From Clostridiales bacterium (lineage in GTDB: Bacteria > Bacillota > Clostridia > Christensenellales > Aristaeellaceae): a stretch of DNA of 64,000 bases. Positions 53,318 to 62,709 of the stretch are shown piece by piece; within the stretch, counting starts at the first letter, position 1; each line of letters opens with the position of its first letter. A program made the translations under genes and the position numbers. Under the pieces are notes generated by a model. That model saw only the letters and a program-made list of their open reading frames with translations. It had not been told where the DNA came from and made no database searches. Location: contig JAIKWZ010000006.1 in the NCBI GenBank assembly GCA_024684375.1, positions 62,001-126,000 of the forward strand. Direction: 5' to 3'.

Positions 53318-55447
53318 ATGCTTTGCGATACAATACTTAAAATTCTAAATGAAGCGCCAAGGGCTCTCAGCTTCAGTCAGCTTAAACAGAAGTCAGGTAC
53401 AGACAGCGCGGCGCTCAAAGAAGAGCTGGCACGGCTTGCCGATGAAGGCAGGATCTATGTACAGAACTCGTCCAGATACGCAATTCCCGCAAAGGCCGGT
53501 TTGATTTTTTGCCGTGTCCGGCTTGCTTCGTATAACTCTCCTGCTTTCGCGATACCCTTTGAAAAAGGCAGCGACATTTACATCGATATGCCAGAAGAGC
53601 GTGTCCTGAATGGAGATCTTGTCTTTATAAGATTGACGAAGAACGGCGATAAACCAAGGGGCACCCTAATTCAGATAGTAAAGCGATCGCAAACACGCGT
53701 GACCGGCACACTTTACATAGACAAAAAAGATGTTTTAGGGTTTCGGCGTCACACCAGGAAAAAAGGCCGTCCGCGTCCTCAACCACAAAAAAGATATATC
53801 GCTTTGCTTTCTGACAAAAAACTTCCCCGTGAAGCTGACGTCGTTCAGATCGACTGCCCGTCTGCGCGTCCGGGTGATCTGTGTGTGTTTAACATACTGT
53901 CCTATCCTTACTCTTCAGGCGGCATGAAGCTGGCTTTAACGGACGTGCTTGGGTCTTCGGACAGCATCGACGCGCGTCTTTCCGCCATTTGTTCCGAAAA
54001 CTCGATCGTTCAGGATTTTGATGCAGAGACGCTGGAATGTGCCCGAAGTTTTGGGAACGATCCGAAAGCAGTCGATTATGATGGTCGCATGGATCTGCGC
54101 GATGATTTGATTTTTACTATAGACGGTGACGACGCCCAGGATTTTGACGACGCCGTTTCAATAGAGGTCAAAAACGATACCACCATACTGGGTGTACATA
54201 TAGCGGATGTAAGCAACTATGTCATGGAAGGATCCGTTTTAGACGACTGCGCGAGACAACGCGGTACATCCGTTTATTTGCCTGGACTTACTATCCCTAT
54301 GCTTCCGGAAAGCCTGTGCAATTGCCTGTGTTCGCTTATGCCGGAGCGCGACCGCCTGACTTTCAGCTGCATTATGCGTTACACAGGTCTTAAGCTCGAG
54401 TCTTTCGAACTGCGCACCTCTGTTATCCGTTCCAAAGCCAGGCTTACCTACAGCGAAGTCAATAAGCTGTTTGAGGGAAAAACAACAAAAATTCCCCACA
54501 GTCTGCACGCAGCGCTTATTCAGATGAACCGTTTTGCAAAGGCTCTAAGAAATGAACGCATAAAAAACGGCAGCATTGAACTTGATCTTCCCGAGCCCGA
54601 GTTCATTCTTGACGCTTCTGGTAAGCCTATTTCCGTCTCAGCCAGGGATCGTGGTGACGCTGAGATTCTGATCGAAGAATTCATGCTTGCCGCCAACACA
54701 TGCGTTGCGTCCTTCGCTCAGAAAAACGAGCTTCCCTTCCCTTATCGCGTTCACGAAAAACCGGACGCCGATAAGCTTAGTCAGCTTGATGAGCTTCTGA
54801 TCGCGCTCGGAGATCCTATCAAGGTGGGACAATCACCTTCTCAGACACGGCTTGCGCAGGTACTGTCCGCTTTTGATGGCGACAGCAGGCATCAGATCGT
54901 AGCGGAGTATCTCCTGCGCGCGATGGCGAAGGCAAGATACAGCGAAAAAAACCTTGGCCACTACGCGCTGGCGTTTAAAGACTATTGTCACTTTACCTCC
55001 CCCATAAGACGCTATCCGGATCTTCTGGCTCATCGCATGCTGAAGCGCTTTTTTGTGCGCCCATTTACCGAAGAAGAGAAGCTGCGTTTTACCGGAAACA
55101 TGCACACGCTCACTGAAGAAGCCAGCCAGTGCGAGCAAAACGCCGCTCAGGCGGAGCGAGACGCTGACGCATTTATGGAGGCATTATATCTGAACGATCA
55201 TAAACGCGACACATTCAGTGCGACCATTACCCGAATTCTTAAACACAACGCTGTCGTCAAGCTTGACAACTGCAGCGAAGGAGTTCTTCCATACAGAAAT
55301 ATGACAGGCGGTTATTCACCTGACATTGACGGGACAGTCCTCGTTTCCAAGAATACAAACAGGCCTTTGTATCTAGGTGACCGGGTTACCGTTCGTACCA
55401 GCTACGCTGATCCCGCCATGGGCTATGTGGAATTTGAGATGGTGTAG
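53318..55447 (+). CDS. rnr: Ribonuclease R (VacB family)
   Basis: A 3'-5' processive exoribonuclease for structured RNA. The N-terminal winged-helix (CDTILKILNEAPRALSFSQLKQKSG), cold-shock/OB domains (about 65-200), the RNB catalytic domain with the metal Asp cluster TIDGDDAQDFDDAVS, and a C-terminal S1 domain (DTFSATITRILKHNAVVKL) are present. The ORF-track start (53162) lies inside secG and before the terminator; the ATG at 53318 gives 709 residues and a proper domain start. The secG-rnr order is typical of Firmicutes. Confidence 0.94.
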   Translation: MLCDTILKILNEAPRALSFSQLKQKSGTDSAALKEELARLADEGRIYVQNSSRYAIPAKAGLIFCRVRLASYNSPAFAIPFEKGSDIYIDMPEERVLNGDLVFIRLTKNGDKPRGTLIQIVKRSQTRVTGTLYIDKKDVLGFRRHTRKKGRPRPQPQKRYIALLSDKKLPREADVVQIDCPSARPGDLCVFNILSYPYSSGGMKLALTDVLGSSDSIDARLSAICSENSIVQDFDAETLECARSFGNDPKAVDYDGRMDLRDDLIFTIDGDDAQDFDDAVSIEVKNDTTILGVHIADVSNYVMEGSVLDDCARQRGTSVYLPGLTIPMLPESLCNCLCSLMPERDRLTFSCIMRYTGLKLESFELRTSVIRSKARLTYSEVNKLFEGKTTKIPHSLHAALIQMNRFAKALRNERIKNGSIELDLPEPEFILDASGKPISVSARDRGDAEILIEEFMLAANTCVASFAQKNELPFPYRVHEKPDADKLSQLDELLIALGDPIKVGQSPSQTRLAQVLSAFDGDSRHQIVAEYLLRAMAKARYSEKNLGHYALAFKDYCHFTSPIRRYPDLLAHRMLKRFFVRPFTEEEKLRFTGNMHTLTEEASQCEQNAAQAERDADAFMEALYLNDHKRDTFSATITRILKHNAVVKLDNCSEGVLPYRNMTGGYSPDIDGTVLVSKNTNRPLYLGDRVTVRTSYADPAMGYVEFEMV

Positions 55448-55458
55448 TTTTTGTTCGA

Positions 55459-55491
55459 TATAAAACAGAGAGGCGAACATCCGCCTCTCTG
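55459..55491 (-). terminator. Terminator after the lipoprotein gene
   Basis: On the minus strand CAGAGAGGCG-GATGTT-CGCCTCTCTG is followed by TTTTAT. It also separates the converging rnr gene, although the plus-strand side lacks a T-run. Confidence 0.78.
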
Positions 55492-55517
55492 CCCGTATCA
55501 AAGCTTACTTGTAGAGC

Positions 55518-56360
55518 TCACTGCTCTGTTTTTTCAAATACACAGTCCCTGCAATAATCATTTTCGGCACCGTCCCACAACAGTTTGCCTTCACTTAAAG
55601 TAAAGAAACCCGTGGCACCGTCATACACAGTGATTATCTTTTCCGTACCATCGTCGCGCGTTGAAATGCTGCTGCAAACACCGTCTGTATAGACCAATTT
55701 ATCTCCATTTTGCAAAAGTGTCATTGACCAGCGATAATACTCTTCGGCGGAATCAGCCCAGTGTATCTCGATAATATACATTCCTGCATCATCCAGGCTG
55801 ATCTTGGCCCAGGCTCTCTGTGAAAATGAGTCATCATACTCTCCTGTAAGGCCCGCTCCGGAGTTCACTGCCTGAACGACTGCAGACTCTTCCGCGGAAA
55901 GCTCCTGCATTTCCCAGGAAATAAGGCGGAAAGTTTCTCTGTCCATGATGCTGTCAGGATCCTCCACGCACAAAGAGTACTGTTTTAGGCCGTTCTTCCA
56001 TCTGGACAGCATAAAACCGTCACCGTAATAGAACTCGCACTCCGCACTGGGAATAGTTGTAAATATGGGCTTACCATCTGCGTTCAGTCCAGATATATTG
56101 GAATCAAAACAGGCGCTTCTGAAAGTATAGGCAAAACCAGCCACCGTAAAACTATACTGTGAAATAAAGCCTTCGTCAGTCGTTAAGATCGAGAAGCTTT
56201 CCTCGCTCACTCCCATAACGGCCGGGTGGACCAGATTTGTTCCTGCTATATGATTGATCTCAGCCAAAGAAGCATATTCTGTTGCCGCATCTGAAAAGGA
56301 TGACTGCGCGCACGCACTCAGCAAAGCCAGAACAAGAAAGGCAATAAGTATTTTTTTCAT
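55518..56360 (-). CDS. Putative lipoprotein of unknown function
   Basis: A 280-residue protein with a signal peptide ending in a lipobox (LVLALLSAC), so it is probably lipid-anchored on the outer face of the membrane. The rest is beta-rich, with YASLAEINHIAGTNLVHPAVMGV near the start, somewhat like DUF4367-type domains; I do not recognise it with confidence. The ATG at 56360 is preferred over 56366 because GGGGGG lies six bases upstream. It is a single-gene unit between rnr and sbcC. Confidence 0.75.
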   Translation of the reverse strand: MKKILIAFLVLALLSACAQSSFSDAATEYASLAEINHIAGTNLVHPAVMGVSEESFSILTTDEGFISQYSFTVAGFAYTFRSACFDSNISGLNADGKPIFTTIPSAECEFYYGDGFMLSRWKNGLKQYSLCVEDPDSIMDRETFRLISWEMQELSAEESAVVQAVNSGAGLTGEYDDSFSQRAWAKISLDDAGMYIIEIHWADSAEEYYRWSMTLLQNGDKLVYTDGVCSSISTRDDGTEKIITVYDGATGFFTLSEGKLLWDGAENDYCRDCVFEKTEQ

Positions 56361-56408
56361 TTCCATCCCCCCTTTATAAGGTTAGACAGTAACCATATCA
56401 GTTTTGTT

Positions 56409-59024
56409 TCAATCCAAATCGTAAAAAACTGTCCTTGCGCCTCTGGAAGTCTTCGTTACCCGGAGTTGCTTCGGTATCCTTTCCCTCAACTCAGGCATAT
56501 GGCTGATTATTCCTATCAATCTGCGGCCCTTTGCAAGGTCGTTAAGCAGAAGCATGGCGTTTTGCAGCGCGTTATCGTCAAGAGTGCCAAAACCCTCGTC
56601 AATAAAGAGCGCATCAAGACGGACCCCTCCGCTCATGGACTGGACAGTATCGCTGAGCCCCAGCGCGAGCGCAAGTGACGCCTGAAATGATTCTCCTCCT
56701 GATAGTGTGCTCACGTCCCTCCATTGGGCTGTATTAGCGTCAAGCACTTCAAGATCCAGTCCGCTCTGGCTGACCAGGTTCGTGCCTGACTGCTTTATCC
56801 TGAGCATGTATAATCCGTTCGTCAATTTTATGAGTCTATCATTAGCATTTGAAACAACAAGCTCAAAATAGTATCGCTGAACATAAGCTTCAAGTGTCAG
56901 TTTCGCGGACTGCTTCTTCTGACCCGCTACAGTGGCGTACATATCCTCCAGCATAGCTCGATATTCCATTGTTTTGTTTCTCAATGGAAGAAGTCTTCCT
57001 ATGTTCGACAATACATCCGAATTGACATTATAGGCGGCTGACAAGTCTGTGTATTCATTTCTCAGAACGGTCTCTTCCGTCTTTTGCTTTTCCAGTGCTG
57101 TTGTCATTTCATTCAGATCGCGGAGTGATTCACCTCCGATGGTTCTGTTGAGCTCGCTTAAAGATGCCTCAAGCGCGGTTATACCATGCTCATACTCGTT
57201 TATTTCGTCGGAAGCGGTCTGGATCTGCCTATCAGATAACAAGGCGGAAAGCATTTCATTGACCGAACCGAAACTGCCCGCAGCCAATTCCTTTTCAAAT
57301 GACATCCGAAGCTTTGCAAGTTCTTCGTTAGAGCTTTTTTCCTGTGCCTCAATCTCGCCGATCCTGCCTTTGAAAGCAGCTATCTCTTTTTCAAGTTCCT
57401 TCACTTTTCCTGAAGTTTGTTCACGTTTAAGCTTAAGCGCGTCTGCGGCGTTCAAAGCATCCCGAGCCGCGTCGGAAAGCTGCTTTACATCAGCGTCAGA
57501 GCCTATGCCAATCGCGATCATCCGTTCATCAGTCTGAGCAAGCCTGTCTTTCAGGATTGATAATTCTGTTTCTTTGGAGCCAAGCTGTTCCCGCGCCTTC
57601 TTACTTCGCGCCTCTGACTCATCAAGCTCCGGCCTGCTGACAAAAGTGGACGCAGGCAAAGCGGGCCTTGGGTGATGGACTGAGCCGCAAACAGGACATG
57701 CTTCGCCCTCTCTTAGCTCGTGCGCAAGCGAAGCAGCCTGACTATGATAAAACGCCTCTTTAACTGCTAAATACCGTCTGTCTGCTTCGATTGATTTGAC
57801 CGACAGACCGTTGAATTCTTTTTCAGTCCTCTCAAGCACAGTTTTCAGCTCTGTTTTAAGCTGGATCTCTTTGCATAAAGACTTTAGCAACTCATTTTTT
57901 GCCCTAAGTCTGGTCTCTTCATCGACGGTCGATTCCGCTTCCATCTTAGCCTTTTCAGCTTCACTTAAAGCCTCCATGGCAAGCTGATGTTGTTTCTGCA
58001 CTTGTAAAAGTGTATCTTTTATCGCTGATACCCTTTCGAGTCCAGCGTTAAGCTTCACATACTTATCGTTAGCTTTCGCGGCAAATCCTGCTAAGACCAA
58101 TTTCTGCTTGACAGTTTGTATCGCAGTCTGCTTTTCTTTTAGTTTCTCAAGCTGTTCGCTTTTTAATTCTCTTTCTGCTATACATTTATTGATCAACTGT
58201 CCATGCGCTATCCCGGCTTCCAGAGCGGATGAATTACGTCGTAATTCTTCTATCCTTCTTTCCATGTCTTTAAGCTGCTCCGACTGGGAATAGGCATGCT
58301 GCTGCAAAAGAGGGAAAAGACGATTCGAAGAGAAGGGTTTGAGCTTAAGCTCGTTTATTTCATCGTCTGATGAAACGATCTTGCCAGAAAAAAACAGTAT
58401 TTCCGCTTCAAGTCTGGTTTGTGCGTCAGTTTCTTTCCTGCACTTTTCCTTTAAGCTCTGCTGTACGTTTGCATAAATGCCAGTATCAAACAGCTTCTGA
58501 AACAGTATCCTGCGCTGGTCGCTGGAGGAATTCAGAATTTTGAGAAAATCACCCTGTGCGATCATTGCGGTACGGGTAAACTGGTCCTGAGTAAGGCCAA
58601 GCAGTTCTATGACCTTGGAATTGACCTGGTTCAAACCATCCACGCACTCGCCTGTAGCGACATTAGTCAGGTTCGCTTTGGCAATTTGCACGGTCTCGCC
58701 TTCTCCCACCAGTTTGGGACGTTTATACTCAGGCGACCGCTTAAGCAGCCATTCTTCTCCCCTGTGCTCAAACTGCAACAGCACAAAAGTATCCTGTGCC
58801 GGCAATGCGTAGTCCGATCGGAAACTTTTCCCCGTGCGTCTTTCCCGACCGCCAGAGGCTTCACCATAGAACGCAAAGGTTATCGCGTCGAATATCGTTG
58901 TCTTGCCCGCTCCAGTATCTCCGGAAATCAGATACACGCCCTGTGTGCCGATCTGTTCAAAATCAATGACTTCTATATCGGCATAGGGCCCAAATGCGGA
59001 AATTGTCAGTTTAAGCGGTCTCAT
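56409..59024 (-). CDS. sbcC: Exonuclease SbcC (Rad50-like ATPase)
   Basis: The SMC-like ATPase of the SbcCD nuclease that processes hairpins and DNA ends. Walker A GDTGAGKTTIFDAITFAFYG is near residue 40. Long coiled coils (about 180-420 and 470-690) flank a zinc-hook CPVC motif (EACPVCGSVHHPRP). The ABC signature TLSGGESFQASLALALGLSD and Walker B ALFIDEGFGTLD are at the end. At 871 residues it is shorter than the roughly 1,000-residue norm, mainly in the coiled coils. The start overlaps sbcD by 14 bases. Confidence 0.95.
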   Translation of the reverse strand: MRPLKLTISAFGPYADIEVIDFEQIGTQGVYLISGDTGAGKTTIFDAITFAFYGEASGGRERRTGKSFRSDYALPAQDTFVLLQFEHRGEEWLLKRSPEYKRPKLVGEGETVQIAKANLTNVATGECVDGLNQVNSKVIELLGLTQDQFTRTAMIAQGDFLKILNSSSDQRRILFQKLFDTGIYANVQQSLKEKCRKETDAQTRLEAEILFFSGKIVSSDDEINELKLKPFSSNRLFPLLQQHAYSQSEQLKDMERRIEELRRNSSALEAGIAHGQLINKCIAERELKSEQLEKLKEKQTAIQTVKQKLVLAGFAAKANDKYVKLNAGLERVSAIKDTLLQVQKQHQLAMEALSEAEKAKMEAESTVDEETRLRAKNELLKSLCKEIQLKTELKTVLERTEKEFNGLSVKSIEADRRYLAVKEAFYHSQAASLAHELREGEACPVCGSVHHPRPALPASTFVSRPELDESEARSKKAREQLGSKETELSILKDRLAQTDERMIAIGIGSDADVKQLSDAARDALNAADALKLKREQTSGKVKELEKEIAAFKGRIGEIEAQEKSSNEELAKLRMSFEKELAAGSFGSVNEMLSALLSDRQIQTASDEINEYEHGITALEASLSELNRTIGGESLRDLNEMTTALEKQKTEETVLRNEYTDLSAAYNVNSDVLSNIGRLLPLRNKTMEYRAMLEDMYATVAGQKKQSAKLTLEAYVQRYYFELVVSNANDRLIKLTNGLYMLRIKQSGTNLVSQSGLDLEVLDANTAQWRDVSTLSGGESFQASLALALGLSDTVQSMSGGVRLDALFIDEGFGTLDDNALQNAMLLLNDLAKGRRLIGIISHMPELRERIPKQLRVTKTSRGARTVFYDLD

Positions 59025-60141
59025 TTAGCTGTGCCTCTTTGTAAAGCTGCAAGAACAGCTCAGTCTGTGCTTTGGAAGGCTCAACGCCGTTGTTCTGGCT
59101 GCTGTAAAACTCAACGAAGAGTTGTTCAGGGCTAAGAGCGTTTCTTACGTCGGCAGCTTCCGGGTGAATTCTGTCCACGCGAGTTTTGGAGTTCAAGACA
59201 TCATGCCTTACAAGGTTCGGAAAAACGTCCTGAGCGCGCCGATACCAATCCCTTGGCGGAAGTTCGTCATTAATCGTCAGCCAGATGTAATCATCAGATT
59301 TCTGCGCCGAATCAATTTCGCTGAAGCTGCAATACACATGTCTTACGTCTCTGAGCGGAACGATCGGGAGCTGGGTGACGGAAAGCTCGCCTTTCCCTTT
59401 CAGTTCAACCAGATCAACGCCTTTTTTCTGATCGCATTCTCCAAAGGAGTATTTGAGCGGGCTGCCCGAGTAACTGATATAAGGTTTTCCGACCCGCTGG
59501 GCGCCGTGCAGATGACCTAAAGCCACGTAATCAAATTGTTCAAGGATCTGCGAATCCACGTTATCCAAAGTACCAACCGACAGTTCTTCACTGCCTGACA
59601 GCTCACCGCCTGTAATATACTGATGCGCAATAAGTACATTTCTGGTCGAATAATCGATCTGCGTCGAGTCAAGCAGCAGTTTTACGGCATCGGTATATGA
59701 CTTGATTTCAGCATCCGGTCTAAGCAGGCGCACATTGTGTGGGCGAACAAACGGAAGTAGATAAACATATATAGGTCCTTGTTCGTCCTCCAAAGCATAG
59801 CGCCTGAGCGTTTTTTCGGATTTGCCCGCCGGGTAAACACCGCTTTTCTCAATGAGGCGCCCGAAGTAATCTATCCTTTGGCCTGAGTCGTGATTGCCGC
59901 TAACCACAAACACTTTGCAGTTCAAAAAAATGGCTTTATTGAGGAAGGCGTCAAACAGTTCCATGGCGTCAGCCTGTGGAGAAGCCTTCTGATATACGTC
60001 TCCGGCGATCAGCAGCGCATCGACGTTATATGCTTTTATATACGCTATAATTTGATCAAGAGCATGCCTCTGGTCATCCAGAAGGCTTAGATCGCCTAAA
60101 ACCCTTCCCAGATGAAGGTCACCTGTATGTATAAATCTCAT
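59011..60141 (-). CDS. sbcD: Exonuclease SbcD (Mre11-like nuclease)
   Basis: The metallophosphoesterase nuclease of the SbcCD complex (376 residues). Motifs are in order: MRFIHTGDLHLGRVLGD, LLIAGDVYQKASP, VVSGNHDSGQRID, LIAHQYITGG and ALGHLHGAQRV, giving the two-metal site. A capping domain and C-terminal helical region for SbcC binding follow. It begins one base after the small upstream ORF and overlaps sbcC, so the three are probably co-transcribed. Confidence 0.95.
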   Translation of the reverse strand: MRFIHTGDLHLGRVLGDLSLLDDQRHALDQIIAYIKAYNVDALLIAGDVYQKASPQADAMELFDAFLNKAIFLNCKVFVVSGNHDSGQRIDYFGRLIEKSGVYPAGKSEKTLRRYALEDEQGPIYVYLLPFVRPHNVRLLRPDAEIKSYTDAVKLLLDSTQIDYSTRNVLIAHQYITGGELSGSEELSVGTLDNVDSQILEQFDYVALGHLHGAQRVGKPYISYSGSPLKYSFGECDQKKGVDLVELKGKGELSVTQLPIVPLRDVRHVYCSFSEIDSAQKSDDYIWLTINDELPPRDWYRRAQDVFPNLVRHDVLNSKTRVDRIHPEAADVRNALSPEQLFVEFYSSQNNGVEPSKAQTELFLQLYKEAQLNETA

Positions 60142-60142
60142 T

Positions 60143-60304
60143 TCAGTTTTCCAGTTCCTCGAGAATTTCGCTGGCTCTCACAATATATTCCAGCGCCCTA
60201 TTAAGCTCCTTGTTGAGCGAAGGCTCATCCTCAGCAAGTTCCTCGATCTCGTCCGCAAGCTCAAGCAGCTCGTCGTTGATCTCTTCAAGTGCCGATTTTT
60301 TCAT
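60143..60304 (-). CDS. Small acidic coiled-coil protein upstream of sbcD
   Basis: A 53-residue, strongly acidic, helical protein (KKSALEEINDELLELADEIE...SEILEELEN) with heptad-like leucines. The start at 60304 has AGGAGG four bases upstream; the ORF-track start (60334) lies in the preceding hairpin region. It ends directly before the sbcD ATG. No family is recognised; a resemblance to small nuclease subunits is only superficial. The good ribosome site and tight linkage argue that it is real. Confidence 0.65.
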   Translation of the reverse strand: MKKSALEEINDELLELADEIEELAEDEPSLNKELNRALEYIVRASEILEELEN

Positions 60305-60321
60305 TATTCCTCCTAAAGACA

Positions 60322-60348
60322 GCGGACACGCCATTAAGACGTGTCCGC
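60322..60348 (-). terminator. Stem-loop after the pyrophosphatase gene, possible terminator
   Basis: GCGGACACG-loop-CGTGTCCGC, nine pairs, just after the hppA stop. The minus strand continues TGTCTTTAGG, with only a poor T-run, so termination may be partial and allow readthrough into the sbcD operon. Confidence 0.5.
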
Positions 60349-60361
60349 ATCAAAGTATGTT

Positions 60362-62599
60362 TTAGCCTCTCACAGAACGTATAACGACTGCCAGAGTGTT
60401 TGCAACAGTTGACATGGTCTTGATGAATATGTCAAGCGCAACACCTACGACATCCTTGCGCGTATCGCCTACGGTGTCACCGGTAACTGCTGCCTTGTGC
60501 GCGGCAGTACCCTTACCGTGGCCTTCGATAGCTCCGGATTCAATATACTTCTTCGCGTTATCGAACGCTCCACCGGAGTTACCCATAAAGATAGCTCTGG
60601 GGATCGCAACGACTGTCGCGCCGACTAAGAGACCGCCCACAAACTTGACGCCAAAGATGAAGCCCGCCACAACGGGGATAACGACCGCCAGAACGGACGG
60701 GATCAGCATCTTTTTCAGCGCCTGTTTGGCGGCAAGCTGTACGCACATGTTGTAGTCAGGCTTCACCTCACCCTCCAGAACGCCGGGTTTGGAGAGCTCG
60801 GCGTCTCCAACGTCAGCCATGACCCTTGCAGACTCGATCGTATTGTCGGTAAGCATGGCGGAGAAGTACTCGACCAAAGCGCCGCCGATAACGCCGCCGG
60901 CCACGACCACATAATCAGCAAAGTCAAGCGTGATCTTGGTGAACTCACCGAAGTAGCAGTTTTCAACGTATGCAACAATAAGTGAAACAGTAGCAAACGC
61001 GGCAGAGCCGATCGCAAAGCCCTTGCCGATAGCAGCAGTGGTATTGCCAACAGCATCCAGTTTGTCGGTGATGACACGCACGTCAGGATCCAGGTGGCAA
61101 GCTTCAGCTATTCCACCCGCATTGTCTGCAATAGGCCCAAAGGCATCTATAGATACGGTGGCACCTACGAAGGACAGCATGCCCAGAGCAGCTGTAGCAA
61201 TGCCGTAAACACCGCAAAGCGCGCCGGAGGCAAACAGCGAAACGCCAATGAGCAGTATGGGAAGCAGGCAGCTCCTCGAACCTACTGCGTCACCTTTGGT
61301 GACTACGAAAGCTTCGCCTTCAGTGGCTATCTCGGCCAGCTTCTGGGTGGGTTTATAATCCGTGGAGGTGTAATACTCTGTGATAACACCGATCAGCACG
61401 CCGCTGATAATTCCCAGCACAGCGCAGACCCAAGGAGACACAAAGCCCCATTCAAAGCCCATGAGCTTTAATACGGAAGCACCTTCACCGGCGAACATGA
61501 TCGCCGCAGCTCCAAAGCCGAGCACAACGGTAAAGCCCGCGCTGATCCACGTGGAAAGATCCAACTCACGGCTGGGGTTGTCGCTCATCTTTTTCTTGAA
61601 CTGCGCATAGCCCAGACCCAGCAGGCAGCCCAAGAGACCTAATCCGGCCAAAAGGATCGGGAACAGGTGCATTCTGGTAAGGAGTGTTTCAAGTTTATCG
61701 GAAACAGCGGAAAAATCTGATGCATTCTCCATACCAAACGCAGTTGAAACCTCACTTAGTTTGGCAGCCGCGGCTTCCCCGCCGTGTACCAGGATCGCGT
61801 CTTTGATACCATTAAACAGACTTACGGCAATCATGATGGAGGCTGAGATGGTGGCGACGAAGCTTTCCAGCAGGTCGGAGCAGTTGCCGGCGATATCGTT
61901 TACGTTATCGCCAATAAAGTCCGCAATGACGTTTGGAACGCGAGAATCGTCTTCAGGCATGTCGTGCCGGATCTTGGCAAGGATATCGCTTGAAATATCT
62001 GCAGCCTTAGTGTAGTTGCCGCCTGCTACACGGTTGAACATGGCGACCAGTGAGCAGCCCAAAGAATATGTGCTTATGCGCATAAGCGACGCGCTCACAT
62101 TTGGTATCGAGGTTATAAAGCCGCCGCCTGTGGAGTCGTGCTCTACGCCCCAGAACATGAGGATGATAAGCATACCCAGCATGCCGAACGCCTGCACGCC
62201 CAGACCGGAAATGCTGCCGCCCGTCAGCGCGACCTTAACTGTCTCGCCTATGGACTTGGTCTCTCTGGCCTTATTGGCGGTACGCACATTCGCGTAGGTC
62301 GCGGACCTCATGCCCATGACGCACACAAAGCTGGACATCAACGCGCCTACTATGAAAGTAATGCCTGCGGTTTTTTCAATAAACAGACTCAGGACCGCTG
62401 CCAAAAGTATGACGACCAGCCCGACCGTAAGGAATTCGGTTTTTACAAATGTTCTGGCTCCGCTGCGTATCGTTGCAGCAAGCTCTATCATTTCCTCTGT
62501 GCCTTCGTTGAGCTTCTTTATGTTGATATAGTTCCAACAAACGTAAGCTATCGCGCACAGAACAATGAAGAGCATGGGAATCCATACCAACCAGGTCAT
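60362..62599 (-). CDS. hppA: Membrane-bound ion-translocating pyrophosphatase (divergent HppA)
   Basis: Couples PPi hydrolysis to Na+ and/or H+ pumping across the membrane. It has 745 residues and about 16 helices. The PPi-site loop reads TKAADISSDILAKIRHDMPEDDSR, where most family members have DVGADLVGKVE and PEDDPRN: the aspartates and lysine are kept but the Glu after K-V is Arg. IADFIGDNVND replaces IADNVGDNVGD. GNTTAAIGKG with Ala at the K+-switch position predicts a K+-dependent enzyme, often a Na+ pump. It is monocistronic with its own promoter. Confidence 0.93.
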   Translation of the reverse strand: MTWLVWIPMLFIVLCAIAYVCWNYINIKKLNEGTEEMIELAATIRSGARTFVKTEFLTVGLVVILLAAVLSLFIEKTAGITFIVGALMSSFVCVMGMRSATYANVRTANKARETKSIGETVKVALTGGSISGLGVQAFGMLGMLIILMFWGVEHDSTGGGFITSIPNVSASLMRISTYSLGCSLVAMFNRVAGGNYTKAADISSDILAKIRHDMPEDDSRVPNVIADFIGDNVNDIAGNCSDLLESFVATISASIMIAVSLFNGIKDAILVHGGEAAAAKLSEVSTAFGMENASDFSAVSDKLETLLTRMHLFPILLAGLGLLGCLLGLGYAQFKKKMSDNPSRELDLSTWISAGFTVVLGFGAAAIMFAGEGASVLKLMGFEWGFVSPWVCAVLGIISGVLIGVITEYYTSTDYKPTQKLAEIATEGEAFVVTKGDAVGSRSCLLPILLIGVSLFASGALCGVYGIATAALGMLSFVGATVSIDAFGPIADNAGGIAEACHLDPDVRVITDKLDAVGNTTAAIGKGFAIGSAAFATVSLIVAYVENCYFGEFTKITLDFADYVVVAGGVIGGALVEYFSAMLTDNTIESARVMADVGDAELSKPGVLEGEVKPDYNMCVQLAAKQALKKMLIPSVLAVVIPVVAGFIFGVKFVGGLLVGATVVAIPRAIFMGNSGGAFDNAKKYIESGAIEGHGKGTAAHKAAVTGDTVGDTRKDVVGVALDIFIKTMSTVANTLAVVIRSVRG

Positions 62600-62644
62600 G
62601 TTCGCTCCCCCTTAATTGTTGTCTTGCTTGATCAAAGCCATATA

Positions 62645-62674
62645 ATTATATCACATACAGTCTTCCATGTTCAA
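62645..62674 (-). promoter_or_regulatory. Promoter of hppA
   Basis: On the minus strand TTGAAC (62669-62674), an 18-base spacer and TATAAT (62645-62650), about 45 bases before the hppA ATG with its GGGGGAG ribosome site. Confidence 0.65.
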
Positions 62675-62709
62675 GCTTTTTTCCTGGCATGAAGCTGTGT
62701 GTAAACGTC

